DNA of 29,652 nucleotides. Origin: Elusimicrobiales bacterium (lineage in GTDB: Bacteria > Elusimicrobiota > Elusimicrobia > Elusimicrobiales > Elusimicrobiaceae). A model generated the notes under the pieces. That model made no database searches. It worked only from the letters and a program-made list of their open reading frames with translations, and was not told the origin of the DNA. The translations under genes and the position numbers were made by a program. Positions within the stretch are counted from its first letter, which is position 1. The number at the start of each line of letters is the position of its first letter. The stretch is taken from the NCBI GenBank assembly GCA_041651175.1, contig JBAZJT010000024.1, positions 1 to 29,652 of the forward strand. Direction: 5' to 3'. Of the stretch, positions 7,968 to 15,093 are shown piece after piece.

Positions 7968-8682
7968 CGAGGAAAAAGACCTGCCCCGCTGCCTGGACAG
8001 CGTGAAAGGCCTGGTTTCCGGCATCGCGCTTGTGGACAGCATGTCTTCCGACCGCACCGGGGAAATAGCCGCCGCCGCCGGAGCGCGCGTGCTGCGGCGC
8101 GAGTTTGACGGCTACGCCTCCCAGAAAAACGCCGCGCTGGACCTGGCCTCCAATGACTGGATTTTGCAGCTGGACCCGGACGAAACCCTCTCGCCGGAGC
8201 TGAAAGATGAAATCGCCGCGCTTTTCGCCGCCGGTCCGCGGGCGGACGCATACTCCCTGCCGTATGTGAATTATTTCCTGGGGCGCAGAATGCGCCACGG
8301 CGGGCTGGGGGGGGAGCGGCACATACGGCTTTTCCGCAAATCCAGATGCCGGTTTGAAGGCGGCCTTGTCCACGAGGGCGTGCGCGTGGACGGGACAGTC
8401 GGCGCGCTTAAACACCCGGTTATACACAACTCCTACCCGGACATGGAGGAGTATCTGGACAAATTCAACCGCTACACCACTCTCGCGGCGAGGAAAATGC
8501 ACGGGCAGGGGAAGCGGTTCAGCATTTTCAGGATATGCTTTGTCCCGCTGGAGTTCCACAAAAGATTCTTCCTCCGGCTGGGATTTCTGGACGGCTTTGC
8601 CGGGCTGGCGTGGAGCGCGGTTTCCGCATTCTATGTATTTGTAAAATATGTGAAACTCTGGCGCATTGAACAAGGAGAATGA
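7933..8682 (+). CDS. GT2 glycosyltransferase, WaaE/KdtX-like
   Basis: This 249-residue GT-A fold enzyme starts with ITLALIAHNEEKDLPRCLDS (nucleotide-binding strand). VDSMSSDRTGEIA and the metal-binding DxD-type QLDPDE at about residue 75-80 follow. The C-terminal segment with RHIRLFRKS and VHEGV is characteristic of the WaaE/KdtX group, which adds glucose or related sugars to the LPS inner core. A hydrophobic stretch closes the protein (about 215-240), suggesting membrane association. The ATG lies inside the preceding gene by 35 bases, and the stop overlaps the ribosome-binding region of the deacetylase. Confidence 0.88.
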   Translation: MEKITLALIAHNEEKDLPRCLDSVKGLVSGIALVDSMSSDRTGEIAAAAGARVLRREFDGYASQKNAALDLASNDWILQLDPDETLSPELKDEIAALFAAGPRADAYSLPYVNYFLGRRMRHGGLGGERHIRLFRKSRCRFEGGLVHEGVRVDGTVGALKHPVIHNSYPDMEEYLDKFNRYTTLAARKMHGQGKRFSIFRICFVPLEFHKRFFLRLGFLDGFAGLAWSAVSAFYVFVKYVKLWRIEQGE

Positions 8683-8683
8683 T

Positions 8684-9496
8684 ATGACAGGACTTCTGGC
8701 GGGCGCGGCGGCTCTGGCGGTGGCGGGATTAAGCGCGAGATGGAACTGGTGGCGCGGCAAGGTCTCCGGCCTGCCGGTGCTTATGTATCACAAAATAGGA
8801 GTGCCGCCCAAAGGCTCCAAACTCGGCAATTTATGGGTTTCGCCGGAAGTGTTCGCAAAACAGGTGGATTACCTGCTGCGGCACGGCTATGCGCCGGTTT
8901 TATTCCGCGATATCGCCGCCGCCGCGCGCGGCGAGCGCGAACTGCCGCCCAATCCGGTGCTGATAACTTTTGACGACGGCTACCGCAACAATTACACCGA
9001 GGCTTACCGCATCCTGAAGGAAAAGGGCGCGAAAGGCAATATATTCCTAGTCTATAACACCCTGGGCAAAAACAACGAGTGGCACAACCCGGACAGCGAG
9101 CATTGGCTGCCCATGCTCACCTGGGAGGAGATAAACGAGATGCTGGCCTCCGGCGTGATGGACATGGGCGCACACACGATGAATCACAAGAACCTGGCTA
9201 AAATCCCGCTGGAGGAGGCGGCCTGGGAAATGCGCGAATGCAAAAAGCGGCTGGAGGAGAAGCTGGGCCATGAAATACCGTGTTTTGCCTATCCCTACGG
9301 CTCCGGCGCTTTCGTGCCGGAGGTGCGGCAGAAGGCGCTTGAGGCCGGGTTCAAGTTTGATTTCAGCGTGAAGCAGGGCATAGCTCCCTGGCCCTGGAAG
9401 CCGGAGATGGGGACCATCCGCCGCATTTTCGTGCGCGGGGACGATTTCATGCTGGACTTCCATCTAAACATGACCAGGGGCCGCGCCAGGTTTTGA
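8684..9496 (+). CDS. membrane-anchored polysaccharide deacetylase (NodB/CE4)
   Basis: This 270-residue protein has a short N-terminal hydrophobic anchor (about 1-20) and a NodB homology domain. Motif 1 is ITFDDGYRNN, with the catalytic-base and metal-binding Asp pair. Motif 2 is HTMNH, with two metal-binding His. FAYPYGSG is motif 3. Enzymes of this family remove N- or O-acetyl groups from glycans, here probably a sugar of the LPS core or surface polysaccharide assembled by the neighbouring transferases. The start at 8684 has a good AAGGAG (8672-8677) six bases upstream; an in-frame TTG at 8666 is less likely. The stop overlaps the next ATG (TGATG). Confidence 0.9.
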   Translation: MTGLLAGAAALAVAGLSARWNWWRGKVSGLPVLMYHKIGVPPKGSKLGNLWVSPEVFAKQVDYLLRHGYAPVLFRDIAAAARGERELPPNPVLITFDDGYRNNYTEAYRILKEKGAKGNIFLVYNTLGKNNEWHNPDSEHWLPMLTWEEINEMLASGVMDMGAHTMNHKNLAKIPLEEAAWEMRECKKRLEEKLGHEIPCFAYPYGSGAFVPEVRQKALEAGFKFDFSVKQGIAPWPWKPEMGTIRRIFVRGDDFMLDFHLNMTRGRARF

Positions 9497-10509
9497 TGCT
9501 GCCGCAGCCGCGCAGAATTCTTATAATACAGCTTCGCCGCATAGGCGATGTGCTGCTTACCGCGCCCGCCACCGAGACGCTGGCGCGGGCTTTTCCGCAG
9601 GCGAAAATAGATTTTATAACCGAGCGTCCCTGCGACGAAGTTCTGCGCGGCAATCCCCATGTTGCGGACGTGATTATTTACGACAGGCGGCATCCGCTGA
9701 AGGCGTTTTTTGATGTCCGCCGCCGCAAATACGACTGGGTGATAGACCTGATGACAAACCCGCGCACCCGGCTGATAGCGCTGTTCAGCGGCGCGCCGCT
9801 GCGGGCCGGGCCGGCTTTTTCAAGCGCGAAATGGGCCTACAACGTCCTGCTGCCGCTGCTGGACAACAACATCTACGCGGGATTCAAAAAAGTGAAAATG
9901 CTGGAGCCGCTGGGCGTGAAGACGGACGCATGTCCGCGCCCGTTTTTTGCGCTGCCGCCTTTCGCGGCGCAATATCGGCGCGGGGTTTTTGAAGGGCTGG
10001 GCATCAGGCCGGGCGATTTGATAATCGGGCTTGCGCCGGCTTCCCGCAAAGCCACCCGGCGGTGGCCGGCGGAGCATTACGCGGAACTGGCCCGGCTGGC
10101 CGCGAAAGAGCTGGGCGCCAAAACGCTTGTTTTCTGCGGCCCCGGCGAGGAAGACATTGCCGCCGAAATAGCGGGCAAAAGCGGCGGCGCGGCGTTAATA
10201 CCGCCGCCCAGCAAATCGCTGGCGGAGCTGGCCTCGCTGCTGGCGGGGCTGAAAGTGCTGGTCTGCAACTGCAACGGGACCAAGCATCTTGCCGCCGCCG
10301 CGGGGACACCCACGTTGGAGATATACGGCATGAGCAATCCCGCCAGCTGGCATTTGCCGGGCGACCCGCGCCACCGCGCCGTTTACAGAACGGACCTGCC
10401 CTGCATCGGCTGCGGCAAATCCGACTGCGATATCGGAATCAAGTGCCTCCGGGAACTGCCGCCGCAAACCGTTTTCGGCGAGTTGCGCGAATTGCTTTCC
10501 CGCCTCTAA
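9496..10509 (+). CDS. GT9 heptosyltransferase-type glycosyltransferase with altered donor-site signature
   Basis: This 337-residue protein has a GT9 N-terminal half opening RRILIIQLRRIGDVLLTAPA. The C-terminal half has IGLAPASRKATRRWPAEHYA and CNCNGTKHLAAAAGTPTLEIYG. In most relatives this last site reads ND-S/T-GPMH, so Asp is replaced by Asn and the GP by GT. A Cys-rich segment (CIGCGKSDC) follows near residue 300, similar in placement to the cysteine cluster of other Kdo/heptose GT9 enzymes. The ATG at 9496 overlaps the deacetylase stop. It is the last gene of the envelope operon, and I see no strong terminator before the subtilase promoter. Confidence 0.85.
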   Translation: MLPQPRRILIIQLRRIGDVLLTAPATETLARAFPQAKIDFITERPCDEVLRGNPHVADVIIYDRRHPLKAFFDVRRRKYDWVIDLMTNPRTRLIALFSGAPLRAGPAFSSAKWAYNVLLPLLDNNIYAGFKKVKMLEPLGVKTDACPRPFFALPPFAAQYRRGVFEGLGIRPGDLIIGLAPASRKATRRWPAEHYAELARLAAKELGAKTLVFCGPGEEDIAAEIAGKSGGAALIPPPSKSLAELASLLAGLKVLVCNCNGTKHLAAAAGTPTLEIYGMSNPASWHLPGDPRHRAVYRTDLPCIGCGKSDCDIGIKCLRELPPQTVFGELRELLSRL

Positions 10510-10555
10510 AATCTCCGTATCTGCTGCAAGCGGCGCGATGGCGCGATTGCCGGTC

Positions 10556-10584
10556 TTGTTTCCACGCGCGCAATTGCCTACAAT
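10556..10584 (+). promoter_or_regulatory. sigma70-type promoter TTGTTT-N17-TACAAT for subtilase 1
   Basis: The -35 TTGTTT (10556-10561) and -10 TACAAT (10579-10584) are 17 bp apart. The predicted 5' leader of about 33 bases contains a strong AAGGAGG (10612-10618) five bases before the ATG. The -10 is flanked by two CAATTG hexamers (10571-10576 and 10581-10586). Confidence 0.75.
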
Positions 10585-10623
10585 TGGCATGTTGAGCAGT
10601 TTGCTGTTTCTAAGGAGGAATAA

Positions 10624-11862
10624 ATGCGAAAGTTTACAGCGGCGTTTGCGTTCGCGGCGATATTTGCGGTTATCGCGAATGCAGCCGAAACCGGCACCAA
10701 ACTGGTGCTGTTCACGCCCGGCACCACAGCAGAACAGCGCCGGAGCCAGATTGAAGCTCTTGGCGGAAAACTTATAGCCGACTACGAGTTCATAAACGAA
10801 TCCCTTGCGGATTTCTCCAACAGGGCCGCAGGCGACATCCGCGCGGCCATACGCGCCGGCAGGGCGCCCAACGCCAGCGACGTGCAGGATAACCAGCGGC
10901 GGAAATGGCTTAACGGCTCTGCCTACGGTTCGTTCCCGACGCCGGCGCAGATAGCGGGCCGCGCCTCCGTCCGGATAGACGCCGGCGACATGGCCGCGCC
11001 CGCATTTTCCGAGGCCAGACCGGCAGATTCGGCGGCGGACGCTAAAATTCCGTGGGGCATCGCGCGCGTCGGCGCCAAGGCCGCCTGGGCCAAGGGGCTG
11101 GACGGTTCCGGCGTGAAGGTTGGAATAGTGGATACCGGCATAGATCTCAAGCATCCCGACCTGTCTGGCAATATAGCCGCCACCTATAATGCGGTCAATC
11201 ACACCAATAACGGCGCGGACGATCAGGGCCATGGCACGCATGTGGCCGGCACCGTCGCCGGGATGGGCGCGGGCAGCGACGGCGTTTTCGGCGTCGCCCC
11301 CAAAGCGAAAATATACGCCGCCAAGGTGCTGGGCGCCGACGGGCAGGGCGACGACAGCGCGGTTGTTGACGGCATTAACTGGACCATAGGCCAGCATGTG
11401 AAAGTCATCAACATGAGCCTGGGCGGGCCGGAAGATGTTCCGGCTTTTCATCAGGCCGTGAAGGCGGCGGCTGACGCCGGCATAGCAGTGGTTTGCGCCG
11501 CCGGCAACGATTACGGTGCCGCCGTCAGCTATCCGGCCGCGTATCCGGAAGCTATAGCCATATCGGCCAGCACTTCGGGGGATGGACTGGCGTTTTTTTC
11601 CTCCGTGGGGCCGCAGATAGCTTTCATCGCCCCCGGCGCGCAGATATACTCCACCAAAAACGGCGGCGGCTATACGACGATGGACGGCACGTCCATGGCC
11701 TCGCCGCACATGGCGGGGCTTGCCGCGCTTGCTGTTCAGGCCGGCGCTTCCGACGGCAAGGCGGTGCGCGATATGCTCAAGGCCGCGGCCTCCAAGCTGC
11801 CGCGCCTGTCCCAGGACGAGCAGGGCGCCGGGCTGGTGGATGCCGGAAAAATAGGCAAATAG
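10624..11862 (+). CDS. secreted subtilisin-like serine protease (S8), copy 1
   Basis: This 412-residue protein has a signal peptide (MRKFTAAFAFAAIFAVIANA), then an I9-type inhibitor/chaperone propeptide (about 25-75, KLVLFTPGTTAEQR... to LADFSN). After a linker comes the S8 catalytic domain (about 140-410). The triad is visible: D170 in VDTGIDLKHPDL, H203 in GHGTHVAG and S357 in GTSMASPHMAG, with the oxyanion Asn N295 in AAGND. Length suits a single-domain extracellular subtilase matured by propeptide removal. It is monocistronic with its own promoter and terminator. The downstream gene is a paralogue with near-identical signal peptide and promoter. Substrate unknown; extracellular or periplasmic proteolysis is likely. 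Confidence 0.95.
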   Translation: MRKFTAAFAFAAIFAVIANAAETGTKLVLFTPGTTAEQRRSQIEALGGKLIADYEFINESLADFSNRAAGDIRAAIRAGRAPNASDVQDNQRRKWLNGSAYGSFPTPAQIAGRASVRIDAGDMAAPAFSEARPADSAADAKIPWGIARVGAKAAWAKGLDGSGVKVGIVDTGIDLKHPDLSGNIAATYNAVNHTNNGADDQGHGTHVAGTVAGMGAGSDGVFGVAPKAKIYAAKVLGADGQGDDSAVVDGINWTIGQHVKVINMSLGGPEDVPAFHQAVKAAADAGIAVVCAAGNDYGAAVSYPAAYPEAIAISASTSGDGLAFFSSVGPQIAFIAPGAQIYSTKNGGGYTTMDGTSMASPHMAGLAALAVQAGASDGKAVRDMLKAAASKLPRLSQDEQGAGLVDAGKIGK

Positions 11863-11882
11863 GAACCGTTCCTTATTATCCG

Positions 11883-11913
11883 GCAGGGGCCGCCTTCGGG
11901 CGGCCCCTGCTGT
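11883..11913 (+). terminator. UUCG-loop terminator after subtilase 1
   Basis: A perfect 12-bp stem (11883-11894 with 11899-11910) is closed by a TTCG tetraloop and followed by a short T-rich TGTTT. The tract is weak but the stem is very stable. Confidence 0.75.
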
Positions 11914-11922
11914 TTCCCGCCA

Positions 11923-11951
11923 TTGAAATTGAACGGGCAATAGCTTACAAT
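11923..11951 (+). promoter_or_regulatory. sigma70-type promoter TTGAAA-N17-TACAAT for subtilase 2
   Basis: The -35 TTGAAA (11923-11928) and -10 TACAAT (11946-11951) have optimal 17-bp spacing. The -10 region resembles that of subtilase 1 (both have GCAAT, GC and TACAAT in register), so promoter and gene were probably duplicated together. A strong AAGGAGG (12004-12010) precedes the ATG. Confidence 0.8.
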
Positions 11952-12015
11952 GGGGTTGTTCCTGAAGGCTTTCCGCGTCAGGCCATGGGAAGGCCGAAAT
12001 TCTAAGGAGGAGTTC

Positions 12016-13242
12016 ATGCGAAAGTTTACAGCGGCATTTGCGTTCGCTGCGTTATTTGCGGTTCTGGCGAACGCGGCGGAAACCACCACCAAACTGGTGC
12101 TGTTCAAGGCAGGCACCACGGCCCAGCAGCGCCAGAGCCAGATACAAGCTCTGGGCGGCAGGCTGATAGCGGATTACGAGTTTGTAAACGAGTCCCTGGC
12201 GGATTTTTCCAACAAGGCCGTCGGGGATGTGCGGGCGATGCTTCCTTCCAGGGCGCCGAACGCGACCGGCGTGGAAAATAACGAGACGCTCAACTGGCTC
12301 AACGCGGTTTACGCCCCTCTTCCGGCTGCGGCCCAGGTGGTCGGGCAGGCGCGGCGGAATATAGACGAGGGCGCGGTTTCCACCCCCGCTTTTTCAGAGG
12401 CCAAATCGGTTGACGCCTCCGCCCAGATGCCCTGGGGCATCGCGCGCGTCAACGCCAAATCCGCCTGGGCCAGGGGGCTGGACGGCTCCGGCGTGAAAGT
12501 GGGAATTGTGGATACCGGCATAGACCTCTCGCACCCGGACCTGGCCGGCAATATAGCCGCCAGCTATAACGCCGTAAACCATGACATCAGCGCCAATGAC
12601 GACCACGGCCACGGCACGCATGTGGCGGGCATAATCGCGGGAATGGGCGCCGGCGAAGACGGCGTCTTCGGCGTCGCGCCCAAGGCCCGGATATACGCGG
12701 CCAAGGGTCTTGATGCCAAGGGCAGCGGCTCCGTAAACAATATCGTGGATGCCATCAACTGGACCATAGGCCAGAAGGTCAAAGTCATCAATATGAGCCT
12801 TGGCGCGCCGCGCTCGCTGGCGGCGGTGGACCAGGCCGTCAAATCCGCGCACGACGCGGGGATAGCCGTCATCTGCGCCGCCGGCAACAACGGGCAAGCG
12901 GTGAATTATCCAGCCGCCTCTCCCGGCGCGACGGCCATAGCCGCAAGCGATTCATCCGACAATATAGCCTCGTTCTCGTCCAGAGGGCCGCAGATAGTGT
13001 TCATCGCCCCCGGAAAGGCGATATACTCCTCCTTCAAGGGCGGGCAGTACAAGACGATGAGCGGCACCTCCATGGCCGCGCCGCATGCGGCGGGGCTTGC
13101 CGCGCTGGCCGTGCAGGCGGGCGCAGCAGACGGAGACGCCGCCGTGGAAATAATGAAATCCGCCGCCTCCAAGCTGCCGAACCTGTCGCAGGACGAGCAG
13201 GGCACGGGGCTGGTTGACGCCGGCAAAATCAGCAAAAAATAA
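12016..13242 (+). CDS. secreted subtilisin-like serine protease (S8), copy 2
   Basis: This 408-residue paralogue of the preceding gene has the same architecture. The signal peptide (MRKFTAAFAFAALFAVLANA) is followed by an I9-type propeptide, a linker and an S8 domain. The triad is D166 in VDTGIDLSHPDL, H199 in GHGTHVAG and S352 in GTSMAAPHAAG, with oxyanion N291 in AAGNN. The frame is open upstream of the ATG at 12016, but AAGGAGG five bases upstream and the signal peptide fix this start. Differences concentrate in the linker and surface loops; the catalytic blocks are almost unchanged. It is flanked by its own promoter and terminator, so it is transcribed alone. Confidence 0.95.
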   Translation: MRKFTAAFAFAALFAVLANAAETTTKLVLFKAGTTAQQRQSQIQALGGRLIADYEFVNESLADFSNKAVGDVRAMLPSRAPNATGVENNETLNWLNAVYAPLPAAAQVVGQARRNIDEGAVSTPAFSEAKSVDASAQMPWGIARVNAKSAWARGLDGSGVKVGIVDTGIDLSHPDLAGNIAASYNAVNHDISANDDHGHGTHVAGIIAGMGAGEDGVFGVAPKARIYAAKGLDAKGSGSVNNIVDAINWTIGQKVKVINMSLGAPRSLAAVDQAVKSAHDAGIAVICAAGNNGQAVNYPAASPGATAIAASDSSDNIASFSSRGPQIVFIAPGKAIYSSFKGGQYKTMSGTSMAAPHAAGLAALAVQAGAADGDAAVEIMKSAASKLPNLSQDEQGTGLVDAGKISKK

Positions 13243-13260
13243 TACCGGAATACGCGAAAC

Positions 13261-13293
13261 AGCGCCCGGCGAAAACCGGGCGCTGCCTTTTTT
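13261..13293 (+). terminator. rho-independent terminator after subtilase 2
   Basis: A 9-bp stem, AGCGCCCGG (13261-13269) with CCGGGCGCT (13276-13284), loop CGAAAA, followed closely by six T (13288-13293). Confidence 0.9.
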
Positions 13294-13309
13294 GCGTTGT
13301 AATTGGAAT

Positions 13310-13339
13310 TTGCAGGGTGCGGATTGAAATGGTTATAAT
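13310..13339 (+). promoter_or_regulatory. promoter TTGCAG-N18-TATAAT
   Basis: A perfect -10 TATAAT (13334-13339) with an 18-bp spaced TTGCAG (13310-13315). The leader is about 33 bases and carries an AAGGAG just before the ATG at 13379. A TTGAAA also lies at 13324-13329 but is too close to serve as the -35. Confidence 0.65.
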
Positions 13340-13378
13340 TCTTTGCGCATCAGTCGTGCCGCGCAACCAAGGAGAAAT

Positions 13379-14194
13379 ATGAAAAAATATGCAACAACAT
13401 TGCTGGCGCTTTGCACGCTGGCCAGCCTCGCCGCAGCGGAGAGAATCATCGATAAGGCGGAGTATCCTCCGGAAGTCGTAGTGGTTCACCTGGGACCCAA
13501 GCCTGCCGCGCTGGACGAAGGCAGATATCCGGACGTGAAATTCTATTACGTCCCGGCAGTGGCCATAGAAAAAGTCCCTAAAACCGTGCCGCCGGACTAT
13601 AAAATGACCGGCGCTCCGGAAGCACTGGTTACATGGTACAACGCCGGGGAACAAATGGCCAACAGAGGCATGTTGTTCGATAAAAAAGGCATTGCCGCTT
13701 TTGACGGTTATATTGACCGTCAGGAAATAATTGTTGAAACGATAAGCCGCAAGACCAAAGACCCGCTTAAAGACGCTCTTAAAGACCTTGTGAAAAAAGG
13801 CAAGGATGCCGAATCTGACGATCGCGCCTTTGAGCCGGATAGCCGCAAGGGCCTGGTGGGCATCAAGATGCCGGAATTCGACGTCACGGATTCAACAGGG
13901 CAGGCTCGCCCCATACGCACGGTGATAACCGATGCCGCCAAGCCGGTTTTGGTGGTGTTCGCCTATTTCCCTGCCGATACAAAATTCGACATGGCGGCGG
14001 AAAGCAAGGCGGATGCTGACAACGCCAAGTCCGTGGGCGGCTTTTTCGGCGGCATGGCCAAGATGGCGCTTAAAAGCAAAGTCGGGGAAACTTCAGACAA
14101 GCTGACCGGGCAGGATAATAAGGTAACTTATCCTAAATTGCTCAACAGCATAGAATTGCAGTTTTTCGGCAAGGATGTTACCAAACCGAAATAA
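13379..14194 (+). CDS. secreted redoxin-like protein lacking cysteines, function unknown
   Basis: This 271-residue protein has a signal peptide (MKKYATTLLALCTLASLAAA). The middle region is not recognised and is rich in Val and Tyr before a Lys/Asp-rich stretch. At about residues 158-205 the pattern GIKMPEFDVTDSTGQ...KPVLVVFAYFP resembles the opening of a redoxin/AhpC-TSA thioredoxin fold. However, the mature protein has no cysteine at all, so it cannot act as a thiol redox enzyme. The ATG at 13379 has AAGGAG upstream and starts the signal peptide; the frame is open further back but has no support there. It has its own promoter and a strong terminator. The fold assignment is tentative. Confidence 0.75.
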   Translation: MKKYATTLLALCTLASLAAAERIIDKAEYPPEVVVVHLGPKPAALDEGRYPDVKFYYVPAVAIEKVPKTVPPDYKMTGAPEALVTWYNAGEQMANRGMLFDKKGIAAFDGYIDRQEIIVETISRKTKDPLKDALKDLVKKGKDAESDDRAFEPDSRKGLVGIKMPEFDVTDSTGQARPIRTVITDAAKPVLVVFAYFPADTKFDMAAESKADADNAKSVGGFFGGMAKMALKSKVGETSDKLTGQDNKVTYPKLLNSIELQFFGKDVTKPK

Positions 14195-14214
14195 GCCGTT
14201 ACCGGTCTTGTGGC

Positions 14215-14250
14215 AAAGCACCCGGGAATTCAAGTCCCGGGTGCTTTTTT
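14215..14250 (+). terminator. rho-independent terminator
   Basis: The arm AAAGCACCCGGGA (14215-14227) pairs with TCCCGGGTGCTTT (14235-14247), with a 7-base loop and a run of six T (14245-14250). It ends the redoxin-like gene. Confidence 0.93.
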
Positions 14251-14299
14251 GCGTCCCCCAAAGGCGCAGGATAGGGCCTGCGCACTAGTGATGTCTGCA

Positions 14300-14467
14300 T
14301 AAACCTGAATGTTTCATTTGGATTGCGGGATTCGGCGAAAAATCGCTTCATACTGCCTTCACAAAATTATCCTTTCGCGCAGTGAGGCGCGCGCGGATAA
14401 TTTTGTCCGGCATTATTCCGCGCTTTTCCGCCCCGGTCCTCGCAATCAACTGCGATTTCCGGGCTTA
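14300..14467. mobile_element. MITE-B copy 1 (diverged foldback element)
   Basis: This shares most of its length with the element at 22496-22662. The shared run includes GCGGGATTCGGCGAAAAATC, then CTTCACAAAATTATCC, GCGCGGATAATTTTGT and GGTCCTCGCA. Its ends are more diverged than in the other copy, and no direct target duplication is clear; the outer bases CATAA/TTATG are an inverted pair instead. There is no ORF inside. It fills most of the gap between the terminator at 14250 and the arginine decarboxylase promoter. A further small hairpin (14264-14283) precedes it. Confidence 0.75.
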
Positions 14468-14505
14468 TGAAAAGACGGGTGAGGTCGTGCGGAAAAAAAA
14501 GGCCA

Positions 14506-14532
14506 TTGCGCGCCGCGCGGGTTTTTTATAAA
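14506..14532 (+). promoter_or_regulatory. possible promoter with -10 TATAAA abutting the start codon
   Basis: The -10 TATAAA (14527-14532) ends 8 bases before the ATG at 14541. A TTGCGC (14506-14511) lies at a short 15-bp spacing. No Shine-Dalgarno sequence is present. A leaderless transcript is again implied. Confidence 0.4.
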
Positions 14533-14540
14533 TTCTATTT

Positions 14541-15092
14541 ATGGCAGATCCACTTGTCCCCAAAGAGATGTTTCTGACGAAAGGCATCGGCCGGCACCGC
14601 GAGAAGCTCGCCAGTTTCGAGGAAGCGCTGCGCGACGCGAAGATAGCGCGCTTCAATCTCGTGCCGGTCTCCAGCATATTCCCGCCCAACTGCAAGATAC
14701 TTCCGCTTGCCAAGGGGCAGGAAAAGCTCAAAAGCGGGCAGATAGTCCACGTCGTCATCAGCCGCAACGCCAGTAACGAGAACCACAGGCTTATCTCGGC
14801 ATCCGTGGGTCTTGCCATTCCCAAGGACAAGAACACGCACGGGTACATATCCGAGCATCACAGCTTCGGCGAGACGGACGAGCAGTCCGGCGACTACGCC
14901 GAGGACCTGGCCGCCATGATGCTTGCCACCATACAGGGCGTGCAATTTGATGTCAACGCCACCTGGAGCCAGAAAGAGGAAACCTGGAAAATGAGCGGCA
15001 AGATAGTGCGCAGCATGAACATCACCCAGTCCGCCATCTGCACCGAAGGCGTGTGGACCACGGTGGTAGCCGCGGCAGTATTCATCTCCTGA
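14541..15092 (+). CDS. pdaD: pyruvoyl-dependent arginine decarboxylase
   Basis: This 183-residue protein matches the PvlArgDC family, whose proenzyme self-cleaves between two serines to give a beta chain and an alpha chain capped by a catalytic pyruvoyl group. The cleavage site is visible as S44-S45 in LVPVSSIFPPN. Further family blocks are VPKEMFLTKGIG at the start, the SRNASNENHRLISASVGLAI region and HHSFGETDEQSGDYAEDLA. The product is agmatine plus CO2. Agmatinase follows one base after the stop, so the pair forms an arginine to putrescine route. There is no Shine-Dalgarno sequence, and the ATG lies just after a -10 element. In some bacteria this family serves acid resistance or arginine scavenging. 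Confidence 0.95.
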   Translation: MADPLVPKEMFLTKGIGRHREKLASFEEALRDAKIARFNLVPVSSIFPPNCKILPLAKGQEKLKSGQIVHVVISRNASNENHRLISASVGLAIPKDKNTHGYISEHHSFGETDEQSGDYAEDLAAMMLATIQGVQFDVNATWSQKEETWKMSGKIVRSMNITQSAICTEGVWTTVVAAAVFIS

Positions 15093-15093
15093 C

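Noticed and set aside
13324..13339. TTGAAA as the -35 of the promoter at 13334.
   Set aside because: It is only 4 bases from the TATAAT; the TTGCAG at 13310 has a workable 18-bp spacing.
14300..14467. A structured leader or riboswitch upstream of the arginine decarboxylase gene.
   Set aside because: The same sequence recurs at 22496-22662 inside an unrelated gene with target-site flanks, so it is a mobile repeat. The likely promoter lies downstream of it.
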